Positions 9,007 to 17,656 are shown, counted from the stretch's first letter. The stretch is 64,000 bases of DNA from Paenibacillus sp. FSL H8-0048 (GCF_038002825.1 NZ_JBBODF010000001.1:558001-622000), one strand, 5' to 3'. The notes: generated from the sequence alone by a model not told the origin. A program made the numbers and translations.

Positions 9007-9438
9007 TTACTTAGATGGATAAAAGCCCTTCAGCATCTCACGCATATCCGGCTTAATGTTGATATCCGGACGTTTTTCCTTGGCCAAGGCTTCAGCCTCT
9101 TCTACAGTTGCAGCAAGACCTAATTCAAGCAATAAGCCCGTAGCAACCGTACCTGTGCGATTTCGTCCGCCAGCGCAATGGAAATAGACTGTCTTCCCGT
9201 TATTCACTGCTGCTGTTACCGCTTGGATCGCTGCTTGTACTGAACCTTCTTGGCCGCTCTCATCCTCTACAATCGGAAAATGATGACGGGTTACTTGCTC
9301 AGGGAAATCTTCTGCTTTGGTGCCAGTATCTCTTAAATCAAACACATCTGAAATCTCTTGCTCATGGAGGGCATCAAGCAGTGCATTCTCCCCGCCAATA
9401 TATACTTTACCTTCAATCAGTTCATGATAATTTACCAT
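9007..9438 (-). CDS. Dual-specificity/tyrosine phosphatase-like protein in the ars operon
   Basis: 143 residues. The signature HCAGGRNRTG is a complete CX5R phosphatase P-loop, and DLRDTG upstream is the usual first strand of these small cytoplasmic phosphatases. The start is set at ATG 9438 because AGGAGAG (9446-9452) is 7 nt upstream; an in-frame start seven codons earlier has no such site. It lies 47 bp after arsC, apparently last in the arsR-arsB-arsC transcript. Arsenate and phosphate chemistry is related, but no arsenic role is shown here. It may act on phosphotyrosine or another phosphoester. Confidence 0.78.
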   Translation of the reverse strand: MVNYHELIEGKVYIGGENALLDALHEQEISDVFDLRDTGTKAEDFPEQVTRHHFPIVEDESGQEGSVQAAIQAVTAAVNNGKTVYFHCAGGRNRTGTVATGLLLELGLAATVEEAEALAKEKRPDINIKPDMREMLKGFYPSK

Positions 9439-9485
9439 TATAGTTCTCTCCTGTCTCATTAGCAGCAGTTACTCCACCATCGTGA

Positions 9486-9905
9486 CTATTCACCCGTTTC
9501 AGCAAATTGTTTGATTCGCTCGCCCACTTGATCACGAACCCGCTGGAAGACCGCCCACTTCTCTTCATCTGTTCCTTGAGCTTTCGCCGGATCATCGAAT
9601 CCCCAATGCTCACGTTTCACCTGAGGTGGGGTAATGGGGCATTTATCTGCTGCATCTCCACATAATGTAATAACGAGATCAGAGCTATTCAGCAGCTGCG
9701 GATCAATAATATCTGATGTTTGACCTGAGATATCTATACCTACTTCACTCATCGCCTGAACGGCTCTCGGATTCAAACCATGAGCCTCAATGCCGGCACT
9801 GTAAACATTCCAGTCATTGCTCAAATATTTCTTGGCCCATCCTTCCGCCATCTGGCTCCGGCAGGAGTTTCCTGTACATAAAAAGTAAATGGTTTTCTTA
9901 TCCAT
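9486..9905 (-). CDS. arsC: Thioredoxin-coupled arsenate reductase
   Basis: 139 residues, the size of the pI258-type enzyme. The phosphatase-like loop CTGNSCRS carries nucleophile Cys10, and the redox pair Cys82 and Cys89 lies in LCGDAADKC. All three sit at the positions used in the classical Gram-positive enzyme, so it should reduce arsenate to arsenite with thioredoxin. It follows arsB by 21 bp in the same transcript and feeds arsenite to that pump and to ArsM. Confidence 0.95.
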   Translation of the reverse strand: MDKKTIYFLCTGNSCRSQMAEGWAKKYLSNDWNVYSAGIEAHGLNPRAVQAMSEVGIDISGQTSDIIDPQLLNSSDLVITLCGDAADKCPITPPQVKREHWGFDDPAKAQGTDEEKWAVFQRVRDQVGERIKQFAETGE

Positions 9906-9926
9906 AAGTCTTAATCTCCTTTGAGT

Positions 9927-11216
9927 TTAAAATAAGGTCAATGTTATATATAGACCAAGCAGTGTGATGAACAACGTAGGGATCGTCAAAATAATGCCTG
10001 TTTTGAAGTACGTGCCCCAGGATATCTTCACCCCTTTGGTGGAAAGCACATGCAGCCACAGTAAGGTAGCCAGCGAACCAATTGGTGTTATCTTTGGCCC
10101 TAAATCAGAACCAATAACATTTGCATAGATCAAGGCTTCCTTAATCAGTCCGGAAGTGTTCGTGGCATCAATGGCCAGCGCATCAATCATTACGGTTGGC
10201 ATATTATTCATTATCGAGGAGATCACCGCGGCAATAAAACCCATCCCCATCGTTGCTGCGAACAACCCTTGATCCGCAAAGGCCTGGATAACATCAGCTA
10301 ATACATTCGTAAGCCCCGCATTTCTTAGACCGTATACGACAACATACATGCCGATGGAAAAGAACACAATGGCCCAAGGTGCCCCCTTCACCACTTCTAT
10401 TGTGGGGACAACAGGACTTTTCCTTGCCATGAGCAAGAAAAAGATCGCGATGATACCCGCCACTACGGATACCGGAATGTTCAGGAATTCACTGACAAAG
10501 TATCCCGCAAGCAGAAGCGCAAGTACGAACCAGGATAACTTAAACATCTGCTTGTCTTTAACAGCCACTTCAGGAATCTTTAGCTGGGAGCTATCAAAGT
10601 TTCTTGGAATGCTTTTACGAAAAAAGAGATAGAGCACAAAGATGCTTGCCCCTAAAGAAAATAAGGTTGGCATTAACATCCGTCCGGCGTATTCCATAAA
10701 GGTTAGCCCGAAAAAGTCGGCCGATACGATATTCACCAAATTGCTTACAACCAGGGGCAAAGACGTAGTATCTGCTATAAACCCACTGGCAATGATGAAT
10801 GGAAAAACCTTTTTCTCATCAAAATTTAGCGCACGGACCATAGCCAGCACAATCGGTGTTAGAATGAGTGCTGCTCCATCATTAGCAAAAAATGCAGCTA
10901 CTACAGCACCGAGAATGATGACATAGATAAACATTCGGGTTCCATTCCCGCTAGCAGCTTTAGCCATATGTAAAGCAGCCCATTCGAAGAATCCAATTTT
11001 ATCGAGGATTAGGGAGATCAAAATGATTGCTACAAAGGCCAATGTGGCATTCCACACAATCAGCGTAACATCCAGAACATCCTTCAAGCTGACGACGCCG
11101 ACAAGTAAGGCGAGTAACGCTCCGCCGCAGGCAGACCATCCAATGGACAACTTTTTAGGCTGCCAAATGACAAAAATCAATGTGACTATAAATATCAGAC
11201 TTGCCAGAGCTACCAA
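9927..11216 (-). CDS. arsB: Arsenite efflux pump
   Basis: 429 residues, about 11-12 hydrophobic helices, in the ArsB/NhaD ion transporter superfamily. Recognisable ArsB segments are [17 protein letters not shown] and [14 protein letters not shown]. It belongs to the ArsB family rather than ACR3 by these motifs. The TTG start at 11216 is preceded by GGGGGA with 6-nt spacing; a nearby ATG is out of frame. It lies between arsR (116 bp upstream) and arsC, and no arsA ATPase gene is present, so the pump should run on proton motive force. Confidence 0.93.
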   Translation of the reverse strand: MVALASLIFIVTLIFVIWQPKKLSIGWSACGGALLALLVGVVSLKDVLDVTLIVWNATLAFVAIILISLILDKIGFFEWAALHMAKAASGNGTRMFIYVIILGAVVAAFFANDGAALILTPIVLAMVRALNFDEKKVFPFIIASGFIADTTSLPLVVSNLVNIVSADFFGLTFMEYAGRMLMPTLFSLGASIFVLYLFFRKSIPRNFDSSQLKIPEVAVKDKQMFKLSWFVLALLLAGYFVSEFLNIPVSVVAGIIAIFFLLMARKSPVVPTIEVVKGAPWAIVFFSIGMYVVVYGLRNAGLTNVLADVIQAFADQGLFAATMGMGFIAAVISSIMNNMPTVMIDALAIDATNTSGLIKEALIYANVIGSDLGPKITPIGSLATLLWLHVLSTKGVKISWGTYFKTGIILTIPTLFITLLGLYITLTLF

Positions 11217-11332
11217 TGGTATTCCCCCATTGTATGTCTAACTCCACGCATCAGATCACTCCCTTCAAAGAGTTAAGTTTAATGTCACGAATCATTATAT
11301 AATTATATGCTTATATATTCAACGGAAAAGTG

Positions 11333-11659
11333 TTACTCGCAGCATGCAGTTTTAGAAGGTTTATTTAAATGCAAGAGAATGTCACTCGCATCCGGAGTGA
11401 GATTTAGGATCGCCTTAACATGGGGGTTATCTTCAATGTTTAAAGAATAGTACACCCACTGCCCCCTTTTCTGTTCCTTTACCAGTCCGCTGCTTTTTAA
11501 TTTACGTAGATGCTGACTAACGGCTGGTTGAGAAATGTCAAAGAGATCCACGAATTCACATACACACCATTCTCGCTCTTTTAGAAGTGTAAGGATCGTG
11601 AGACGTGTCTTATCTCCAAGGAGCTTTAAATCTTCTGCAAGATCATTAAGTGTATCCAA
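11333..11659 (-). CDS. arsR: Arsenic-responsive repressor
   Basis: 108 residues, ArsR/SmtB winged helix. The metal-sensing pair Cys32 and Cys34 lies in EWCVCEF at the start of helix 3, the As(III) site of the R773-type repressors. The recognition helix is DISQPAVSQHLRKLKSSG. A CCE tail at the C-terminus could add a ligand. The start is TTG, with GGGGAG 8 nt upstream. It is first in the leftward arm and should repress it from the dyad at 11681-11700. Confidence 0.95.
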   Translation of the reverse strand: MDTLNDLAEDLKLLGDKTRLTILTLLKEREWCVCEFVDLFDISQPAVSQHLRKLKSSGLVKEQKRGQWVYYSLNIEDNPHVKAILNLTPDASDILLHLNKPSKTACCE

Positions 11660-11680
11660 TTTTAAATCTCCCCTCTCCGT

Positions 11681-11727
11681 ATATAAGACGATACTTATAT
11701 TCTAAGACCTTTAAGATGAATTATCAA
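11681..11727 (-). promoter_or_regulatory. arsR promoter with ArsR operator dyad
   Basis: On the minus strand TTGATA (11727-11722) and TAGAAT (11704-11699) are 17 bp apart. The perfect inverted repeat ATATAAG/CTTATAT (11681-11687 and 11694-11700) overlaps the -10 end, a sensible repressor site. Confidence 0.65.
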
Positions 11728-11743
11728 CTTTGCAAAGTAATAT

Positions 11744-11772
11744 TTGCAATATGCAATTAATTGCGCTATAAC
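11744..11772 (+). promoter_or_regulatory. marR-arsM promoter with nested palindromes
   Basis: TTGCAA (11744-11749) and TATAAC (11767-11772) are 17 bp apart. TTGCA-ATA-TGCAA (11744-11756) and the perfect palindrome GCAATTAATTGC (11753-11764) fill the promoter, as expected for MarR autorepression. A further TTGCAA occurs upstream of arsM near 12267. Confidence 0.6.
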
Positions 11773-11792
11773 TACATCAAGAGGTGAGAACA

Positions 11793-12242
11793 ATGGAGAC
11801 TCCAAGGGAACTATTTCAGATCATGACCCGGCGTTTAGGATTGCTCAATAAGGACTGTTGTAGCGTAGGAGGATGTACTCTTTCTGCAACCCAAAGCCAA
11901 CTGTTATATGAGATCGATCGGAGTCCTGAGCCTTCCATGCAGCAAGTCGCCGAAACCCTTGGCACGGATATCACTACCTTTAGCAGACAAGTCCAGTCTT
12001 TGGTGAAAATGAACCTGGTTAGAAAGACACCAAACCCCACAGATCGGAGAATTTTTACCCTGTCGCTTACACCTGAAGGAAAAATGGTAGCTACAACTAT
12101 TGAGCACCAAATGAATCAGTACCTGAACGATGCCTTTTCGCATATGAGTGAGTTTGAAGTAGAAACATTATTACGGTCCATTAAGCTTTTCAACGAATCT
12201 ATGGGAAAGCTCAGCAATTGCTGTGCACCCGTTAAAGGGTAA
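11793..12242 (+). CDS. Cys-rich MarR-family regulator heading the arsM arm
   Basis: 149 residues with a MarR winged helix (MQQVAETLGTDITTFSRQVQ, then the wing PTDRRIFTLSLT). The ATG at 11793 is chosen over an upstream GTG because GAGGTG is 6 nt away. Unusually it has a Cys-Cys-x4-Cys cluster before the DNA-binding domain (KDCCSVGGC) and a Cys-Cys near the C-terminus (SNCCAP). These could form a trivalent arsenic site across the dimer. It precedes arsM by 56 bp. Inference: a sensor of As(III) or methylated or organic arsenicals distinct from the ArsR of the other arm. The family call is firm, the ligand is not. Confidence 0.8.
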   Translation: METPRELFQIMTRRLGLLNKDCCSVGGCTLSATQSQLLYEIDRSPEPSMQQVAETLGTDITTFSRQVQSLVKMNLVRKTPNPTDRRIFTLSLTPEGKMVATTIEHQMNQYLNDAFSHMSEFEVETLLRSIKLFNESMGKLSNCCAPVKG

Positions 12243-12298
12243 TTTCTCTTCTATTTTACTTGTATGTTGCAAATTATTTTAGCTAAGGAGTGTATATC

Positions 12299-13105
12299 AT
12301 GACCAAGCTTACGGATGATCAGATCCGCCAAAATGTACGGGGGCGCTATCAAAAGATTGCTGTAAGAAACGTTGCGACTTCCCCTTCCAGCCGAACTTCT
12401 GCTGACAGCAGTTGCTGTGAATCCCCATCTGATTTCAGTGCCATATCTGCTAAGTTGGGTTACTCCAGTGAGGACATCGCTGCAGCTCCTGAAGGCGCAA
12501 ATTTAGGTCTTGGTTGCGGTAATCCACAGGCTATTGCTGAACTGCAGGCGGGTGAACATGTTTTGGACCTAGGGAGTGGCGGCGGATTTGATTGTTTCCT
12601 GGCTTCCCGGCAGGTAGGTAATGAAGGCCATGTTATAGGTGTGGATATGACACCTGAGATGATCAGTCGAGCAAGATATAATGCCCTTAAAGGTAAGTTC
12701 AGTAACACCGAATTCAGATTGGGAGAAATAGAGCATCTTCCCGTTGCTGATCATTCGATCAACGTCATTATCTCCAACTGCGTGATTAATCTCTCCCCAG
12801 ACAAACAGCAAGTATTCCGTGAGGCTTATCGTGTTCTTCAGCCAGCCGGTCGTCTTGCCATATCAGATATCGTAACTACAGCTGAGCTTCCTCCTGAGAT
12901 CAAAAATGACCTGGATGAATACTATTCCGGTTGTATCTCAGGCGCCTCTTCCATTGCCGATTTAGAGGTAATGCTCCATGAATCCGGCTTTACTGATATC
13001 AGCATTGAGCCAAAGGACGAATCTAAAATATTCATCCAAGATTGGGTTCCAGGTGCAAATGTTGACCAATACATCGTCTCTGCTGTAATTAAAGCGAGAA
13101 AGTAA
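12299..13105 (+). CDS. arsM: As(III) S-adenosylmethionine methyltransferase
   Basis: 268 residues. The Rossmann core has VLDLGSGGGFD (SAM motif I), GVDMTPEMI and LQPAGRLAISDI. ArsM-specific cysteines are present: a Cys pair near residue 39-40, Cys73 in GLGCGNP, Cys161 in SNCVINLSP and Cys212 in SGCISGA. The enzyme converts arsenite to mono- and dimethyl arsenicals. AAGGAG is 8 nt before ATG 12299, so a GTG nine bases upstream is not used. It sits between the MarR regulator and an ArsN1-type acetyltransferase, 18 bp from the latter, which suggests one transcript for methylation and organoarsenical resistance. Confidence 0.95.
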   Translation: MTKLTDDQIRQNVRGRYQKIAVRNVATSPSSRTSADSSCCESPSDFSAISAKLGYSSEDIAAAPEGANLGLGCGNPQAIAELQAGEHVLDLGSGGGFDCFLASRQVGNEGHVIGVDMTPEMISRARYNALKGKFSNTEFRLGEIEHLPVADHSINVIISNCVINLSPDKQQVFREAYRVLQPAGRLAISDIVTTAELPPEIKNDLDEYYSGCISGASSIADLEVMLHESGFTDISIEPKDESKIFIQDWVPGANVDQYIVSAVIKARK

Positions 13106-13123
13106 TCTTAAGGGGATGTTCAT

Positions 13124-13621
13124 GTGATTAGTACATTAACTGTTCGTCAGGCCACACCTGAGGATATTCAAAGCATTCTTCGTATCTACAATCAGGGGAT
13201 CGAGGACCGGATCGCTACACTTGAAACAGTGACGAAAGACTCCTCATATATGGAATCATGGTTCAATGATCACCAAGGCCGCTTTAGCGTTTTGGTTGCT
13301 GAACGCGAAGGTGAAGTCGTGGGCTGGGCCTCACTGAACCCATATTCCCACCGTTGCGCGTATAACGGCGTCGCTGACCTTTCTGTATATATTGATCGAA
13401 GCTTTCGTGGGCAAGGTGTAGGCAGCTCCCTCCTGGAGTCCTTACACAAGGTAGCAAAGGAAAATAGCTTTTATAAAATGGTTCTCTTTACCTTTCCGTT
13501 TAATGAGAGTGGTCAAGGATTGTATCGGAAGATGGGCTACCGGCAGGTTGGTGTATTTGAGAAGCAAGGATTGATGGACGGAGCGTTTATTGATGTAATG
13601 ATTATGGAGAAGCTACTATAA
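13124..13621 (+). CDS. ArsN1-type GNAT acetyltransferase (arsinothricin/phosphinothricin-like)
   Basis: 165 residues, single GNAT domain. IYNQGIEDRIATLET near the N-terminus and SVYIDRSFRGQGVGSSLLE (acetyl-CoA loop) match the phosphinothricin/arsinothricin N-acetyltransferase group. Known members acetylate the alpha-amino group of arsinothricin or phosphinothricin. The GTG start has AAGGGGA 7 nt upstream. Being directly after arsM favours the arsenical substrate. Another small amine substrate is possible. Confidence 0.82.
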   Translation: MISTLTVRQATPEDIQSILRIYNQGIEDRIATLETVTKDSSYMESWFNDHQGRFSVLVAEREGEVVGWASLNPYSHRCAYNGVADLSVYIDRSFRGQGVGSSLLESLHKVAKENSFYKMVLFTFPFNESGQGLYRKMGYRQVGVFEKQGLMDGAFIDVMIMEKLL

Positions 13622-13637
13622 AAATGAAGTAAAAAAG

Positions 13638-13675
13638 AGAAGTTCCACCCGCAAACGGAGGAACTTCTCCTTTTA
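13638..13675. terminator. Bidirectional terminator after the arsM arm
   Basis: GAGAAGTTCC (13638-13647) and GGAACTTCTC (13661-13670) form a perfect 10-bp stem flanked by an A run on the left and CTTTT on the right. It can serve arsM-arsN and, on the other strand, the pseudogene at 13673. Confidence 0.8.
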
Positions 13676-13940
13676 ATCTATTCCTACAATCTCACTTCTT
13701 CTCTTCATAAATAACAAATCTCTCCAGACTCCGTTCATTTTCCCGACTTTTTTTCTAAGTCCTATTTCACGGAATCCATGTTTAGCATGTAGTGATACGC
13801 TCATCATTATGACTGGAAAACCATTGCTCCTTGTAAGGGGCATTGGTCTCAAACGTTGCATTCCCTGTCTGAATGCCTTCCTCATAAATGGATTTAATCG
13901 CATCCCAATCTCGTTCGTTTGCTTTTCGAGTCAAAAGCAT
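13673..13940 (-). pseudogene. Remnant of a second ArsN/phosphinothricin acetyltransferase-like gene
   Basis: From ATG 13940 one frame reads MLLTRKANERDWDAIKSIY and on to EEGIQTGNATFET, a clear N-terminus of the same acetyltransferase group, then stops. A second frame continues with SLHAKHGFREIGL and KMNGVWRDLLFMKRR, the family's C-terminus. About 85 residues of the acetyl-CoA-binding core are missing at the junction, with a frame change, so it cannot be functional. Its N-terminus is of a different subgroup from the intact neighbour, which points to two independently acquired resistance genes. Confidence 0.8.
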
Positions 13941-14106
13941 ATGAACACCTAATGGTTCTAATCTAGGTATCGCTGATATCTCATATGTCTACTCGTGAAG
14001 AACCCTATACACTACTGAGGCAGCAACTGCACCAAGGATAGTTTTAGATATTTATCAAATCGGCTATAGGACCAAGTTCTTGTCCTTCGACAGGAACAAG
14101 AACATT

Positions 14107-14679
14107 TTAATCTGTACCAGGTCCGTGATCAAACTTAGTCCCTTTTCCAATAGCATAGAATTGGCCGCCAGCTACATAGTGTATTGTTCGCAATTCATCA
14201 GGAGCATCATCAAAAATCCAATGTCCGTTCTTGAATACTCGATCATCACTCCAAGCACCGACAATTTCACCCATGAAAAGATCATGTTCTTGTTCATTTT
14301 CAGGATTTGGGAGAACCTTGCATACTAGCCAGCCAGCGCATCCTTCAACTAGTGGTAAATCAAACTCTTCTTGGTAAAATATTGGAATATTATCAAGTTT
14401 ATTGTCTACCTCTTTAGTGCTGTGCTCTCCCACATACAAGACAGTTTCCATTTGTTGAACAGTTGGAATATGTACTACATAATATCCACTCTTCTCAACG
14501 AGTTCACGTGTGAAAGCTTGTTTGCCGATAAATGCCATTACTTTGTTATTCCCCACCAGACCGACCCATGCGGCTGCCATTACATTGGCTATCCCATCAT
14601 GTTTAGCAGAAATCATGGTTGTTGGTCCTACTTGCAATAAACGGTATGCTTTCTTTAAATCAACAGGCTTAATTGCCAT
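14107..14679 (-). CDS. Flavin reductase-like domain protein (first of pair)
   Basis: 190 residues of the FMN-binding flavin reductase-like split barrel. AYRLLQVGPTTMISAKHDG is the FMN-binding N-terminal strand pair, followed by AAAWVGLV and the dimer segment KSGYYVVHIP. AAAGGTGA precedes ATG 14679. It is 19 bp after a second gene of the same family and divergent from an HxlR regulator. Partners of such proteins include flavin-dependent monooxygenases, but none is adjacent. Between its stop and the pseudogene at 13940 there are short unassigned coding-like stretches on the same strand, not recognised. Confidence 0.75.
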   Translation of the reverse strand: MAIKPVDLKKAYRLLQVGPTTMISAKHDGIANVMAAAWVGLVGNNKVMAFIGKQAFTRELVEKSGYYVVHIPTVQQMETVLYVGEHSTKEVDNKLDNIPIFYQEEFDLPLVEGCAGWLVCKVLPNPENEQEHDLFMGEIVGAWSDDRVFKNGHWIFDDAPDELRTIHYVAGGQFYAIGKGTKFDHGPGTD

Positions 14680-14698
14680 TATCGTTCACCTTTTCATT

Positions 14699-15280
14699 TT
14701 AATTATTAAGAGTCATAAATGCTCTTCCTTCATTCCACGCCTCTCCCACTTTATCTCCTAAAGTGAAATAGCTGTTGCTGAATGAATCAAAAAACAACAT
14801 CCCTGTCTTCGTAGCATCAATTTTGCCCTTTTCATTCAAGACTGATTCATCTACTGCTATATTGACCATCTTCCCGACTATCGCATGGATATGATTACCT
14901 CTTACAATCTCAGCGAGTTCGCATTCGATTACCAAAGTACTCTCCTCAATGATCGGTGCATTAACGTATTTGCTTTTAGTGGCCTTCAGGCCTGCTTTTG
15001 CGAATTTATCTGAATCTCTATACCCCGACACTGAGCCCAAAAAGTCTGCTTCCTTCATTAGACTTTGAGTGGCCAGTGCAACCGAAAAGGCCCCCATTTT
15101 TTCGATATTCTCGTGCGTCTTTTTATTTGTACCCACACCTAAATTGATATATCCTCCGTGATTCATCGTGCACCAGTGCAAATTCATCACATTGACAGTT
15201 CCGTTCTCATCGTAAGTAGATACCATCAAAAGTGGCATGGGATAGCCGTAACCAAAAGCACGTGGACTGAAATCCTTCAT
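14699..15280 (-). CDS. Flavin reductase-like domain protein (second of pair)
   Basis: 193 residues, same fold as the neighbour but only distantly similar. Features are YPMPLLMVSTYDENGTVNVMN at the N-terminus split over two strands, then THENIEKMGAFSVALAT and DFLGSVSGYRDSDKF. It binds FMN by family. It is transcribed first in a two-gene unit divergent from hxlR, whose product probably represses it. GGGAGG is 11 nt before the ATG. Confidence 0.78.
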   Translation of the reverse strand: MKDFSPRAFGYGYPMPLLMVSTYDENGTVNVMNLHWCTMNHGGYINLGVGTNKKTHENIEKMGAFSVALATQSLMKEADFLGSVSGYRDSDKFAKAGLKATKSKYVNAPIIEESTLVIECELAEIVRGNHIHAIVGKMVNIAVDESVLNEKGKIDATKTGMLFFDSFSNSYFTLGDKVGEAWNEGRAFMTLNN

Positions 15281-15339
15281 AATTAAAAATACCTCCCTTC
15301 AGTTATGATATATAGTATAATTGAAACATCGAAATAGAC

Positions 15340-15366
15340 TAGTATGCACTTTTTAGTAAGATACTA
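15340..15366. promoter_or_regulatory. Candidate HxlR operator
   Basis: TAGTAT (15340-15345) and ATACTA (15361-15366) form an inverted repeat just upstream of hxlR; a further TATAGTAT lies at 15311. Tandem TAGTA/TACTA half-sites are typical of HxlR (YodB/CatR/HypR-like) operators. Confidence 0.45.
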
Positions 15367-15385
15367 TCAAAAAGGAGAGTATTGC

Positions 15386-15742
15386 ATGATTCAATGTAAA
15401 ACAAGAAATGAAAAAGAAAACAGCCATCAATCATTTGTGTATACCTTATCGCTAATTAGCGGTAAATGGAAATTACATATCTTATTCCTACTTTTGAAGG
15501 AAGAGGTTATGCGTTATGGCGAGTTGAAAAAAGCGCTTCAAGGAATTACTCACAAAATGCTTAGCAATCAATTAAAAGAGCTAGAGGCTGATTCGCTCAT
15601 TACACGCCATGAATACGCACAAGTACCTCCTAAAGTAGAGTACTACCTCTCAGAGCGTGGTAAGTCCCTCATCCCTGCTCTGCAAGAGCTGTGCAAATGG
15701 GGAGTAGATCATATAGATGATGAGCTACTAAGTCACGAGTGA
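15386..15742 (+). CDS. HxlR-family regulator with N-terminal cysteine
   Basis: 118 residues, one HxlR winged helix (LISGKWKLHILFLL, GITHKMLSNQLKEL, wing PPKVEYYLSERG). ATG 15386 is used because AAAGGAGAG ends 6 nt upstream; the upstream in-frame ATG has no ribosome site. Cys4 sits at the N-terminus, comparable to the redox or quinone-sensing Cys of YodB, CatR and HypR, though a second Cys in CKWGV near the C-terminus is also available. Divergent from two flavin reductase-like genes. Inference: thiol-reactive electrophile sensor. Confidence 0.85.
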   Translation: MIQCKTRNEKENSHQSFVYTLSLISGKWKLHILFLLLKEEVMRYGELKKALQGITHKMLSNQLKELEADSLITRHEYAQVPPKVEYYLSERGKSLIPALQELCKWGVDHIDDELLSHE

Positions 15743-15747
15743 TCGAC

Positions 15748-15785
15748 AAAAGCGGCAGCGTTCCAGATTTGGAATCACTGCCGCT
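15748..15785 (-). terminator. Terminator of the beta-glucoside PTS gene
   Basis: AGCGGCAG...TTCCA (15751-15765) pairs with TGGAA...CTGCCGCT (15770-15785). On the minus strand the stem is followed by TTTT. It also ends hxlR from the other side but lacks T residues there. Confidence 0.75.
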
Positions 15786-15793
15786 ATAGAAAA

Positions 15794-17656
15794 TTAGGCT
15801 TTGACTGTGTACATCAATTCTTGTGCATTGATTGTGGTACGACCAGCCGATTGGATATCCGTATATTGATACATATTCGTAACAATGACTGGTGTAATCA
15901 TGTTGTAACCCGCTTTCTCGATCTCTATACGGTCAAATTCCATCAATAAATCACCTACAGATACTTTAGCCCCAGCCTGTACCTTTGGCGAGAAGAATTG
16001 GCCTTTCAGCCTCACGGTATCAATCCCGATGTGAATCAGCATCTCCGCGCCAAGATCACTCACAAGACCAATGGCATGTCCACTCTTGGACACAGATATT
16101 ACTGTTCCGTTAACTGGAGAAACCGCACGTCCTTCAGTAGGCTGAATAGCAAATCCTTTACCCATCATCTCTTCAGAAAAAGCAGGATCTGGTACCAGGC
16201 TAAGCGGCTTAATTTCCCCATTCATCGGGCTGAATATGGGTTGATCCTGTAATGTAATATCTTCTGTTCCTTCAGATGTTGTCGGGGAACTTGCTGACGG
16301 TGCAGCCGCCTCTTCCTGGAAGCCCAGTATATAGGTAATGACGGCAGCTACAACGAATGCAATTACAGCAGCAATCAGTGCATAGAGCAGGTTACTAATA
16401 GTTGGACCGACATATGCGGCAGCTCCCGGAAGACCTACAGTGCCGATGAAATAGGCTTTAACCGAAAAGGTTCCCATAAAGGCCCCGGCTACGGCTCCCC
16501 CTATGAGCGCTGCAATAAATGGTTTTTTGAATTTCATGTTAATTCCGTACATTGCAGGCTCCGTAATTCCCATAAGAGCAGTAAGTCCTGTAGAATAAGA
16601 AAGCGATTGGGTCTGGGGATTGTTGGACTTGAAGCCCACACCAAATGCAGCACCGCCCTGCGCCATATTCGCTGCGAACATTAACGGTATGATGAAATCA
16701 TAACCAAGTGCTGCAATCGAACCCACTGCAAGCGGCAACAGCGCATAATGCATGCCAGTAATAATCAGCACGGACATCGTGCCCCCGATCAAAATACTCG
16801 CAAAAATGGATGCGTTATCAAATAACCAGCTGATTCCCCCGGATAAACCGTTTCCAATAATTCCGCCAAGTGGCCCGATGGCTATCAATGTTAGCGGTAC
16901 CATGATAAGTAAGGTAACGGTTGGTACAACAATCAGCTTCAGTGAAGCATGAGTGATGCGGTCAATAGCTCTTTCTACGTAAGAAGCAATCCAGATGGCA
17001 ATGACTATAGGAATAACGGATGAGGCATAGGATGTAGCAATAACCTTAATGCCTGCAAACGATGTATCACCCGCTTGAAGCAAGGCAGTAATGTTGGGAT
17101 GCATTAGGCCGGCCGCCAGTGCAGCTCCCACATAAACATTCCCCCCCATTTTCTTCGCAGCACTAACGGCCAAAATAATAGGCAGAAAGTAGAACGCGCC
17201 ATCGCCGACAGCGGTCAAAATGATGTAGGTTGAACTTGTATTCGTCATCCAGCCCATAGCCACCAGAATGGACACGATCCCTTTGATCATTCCTGCGCCA
17301 GCAATGGCCGGCAGAATTGGCGTGAACATACCGGCAATGAAATCAAATAACGCGCTGATCGGATTTCTTTGCTTCTTTCCTTGTGTTGAAGCGCTGTCTT
17401 TTTTATTGGTCTTGCTCATGTTGTTCACTAGTGCTTGATACACATCGGATACTTCATTGCCGATGATCACCTGGAACTGTCCGCCGTTTTCCGTTACACC
17501 CATAACGCCAGGCGTGTTTTTTAACGCTGTTTTGTCTGCTTGATTGTTATCGTTTAGATTAAATCTCAACCGAGTCATACAGTGAGTAACTTGATCAATA
17601 TTTTCTTCGCCACCAACCAGCTTGAGAATATCCTTGGACAATTGTTGTTTATCCAT
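15794..17656 (-). CDS. Beta-glucoside PTS transporter EIIBCA
   Basis: 620 residues in order EIIB (1-80), EIIC (~100-450) and EIIA (~480-620). EIIB has the phosphorylated Cys26 in THCMTRLRFN. EIIC shows the glucose-superfamily helices and GITEPAMYGI. EIIA has the active His in EMLIHIGIDTVRL. It imports and phosphorylates a beta-glucoside such as cellobiose, salicin or arbutin. The gene is divergent from an RpiR regulator and there is no LicT-type antiterminator or RAT leader, so control is probably by RpiR. A nearby GH1 enzyme hydrolyses the product. Confidence 0.93.
   Translation of the reverse strand: MDKQQLSKDILKLVGGEENIDQVTHCMTRLRFNLNDNNQADKTALKNTPGVMGVTENGGQFQVIIGNEVSDVYQALVNNMSKTNKKDSASTQGKKQRNPISALFDFIAGMFTPILPAIAGAGMIKGIVSILVAMGWMTNTSSTYIILTAVGDGAFYFLPIILAVSAAKKMGGNVYVGAALAAGLMHPNITALLQAGDTSFAGIKVIATSYASSVIPIVIAIWIASYVERAIDRITHASLKLIVVPTVTLLIMVPLTLIAIGPLGGIIGNGLSGGISWLFDNASIFASILIGGTMSVLIITGMHYALLPLAVGSIAALGYDFIIPLMFAANMAQGGAAFGVGFKSNNPQTQSLSYSTGLTALMGITEPAMYGINMKFKKPFIAALIGGAVAGAFMGTFSVKAYFIGTVGLPGAAAYVGPTISNLLYALIAAVIAFVVAAVITYILGFQEEAAAPSASSPTTSEGTEDITLQDQPIFSPMNGEIKPLSLVPDPAFSEEMMGKGFAIQPTEGRAVSPVNGTVISVSKSGHAIGLVSDLGAEMLIHIGIDTVRLKGQFFSPKVQAGAKVSVGDLLMEFDRIEIEKAGYNMITPVIVTNMYQYTDIQSAGRTTINAQELMYTVKA

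Noticed and set aside
13941..14106. Coding-like minus-strand stretches reading VPVEGQELGPIADLI and TILGAVAASVVYRVL
   Set aside because: Both are short, in different frames and not recognised; they may be remnants but no family can be supported.
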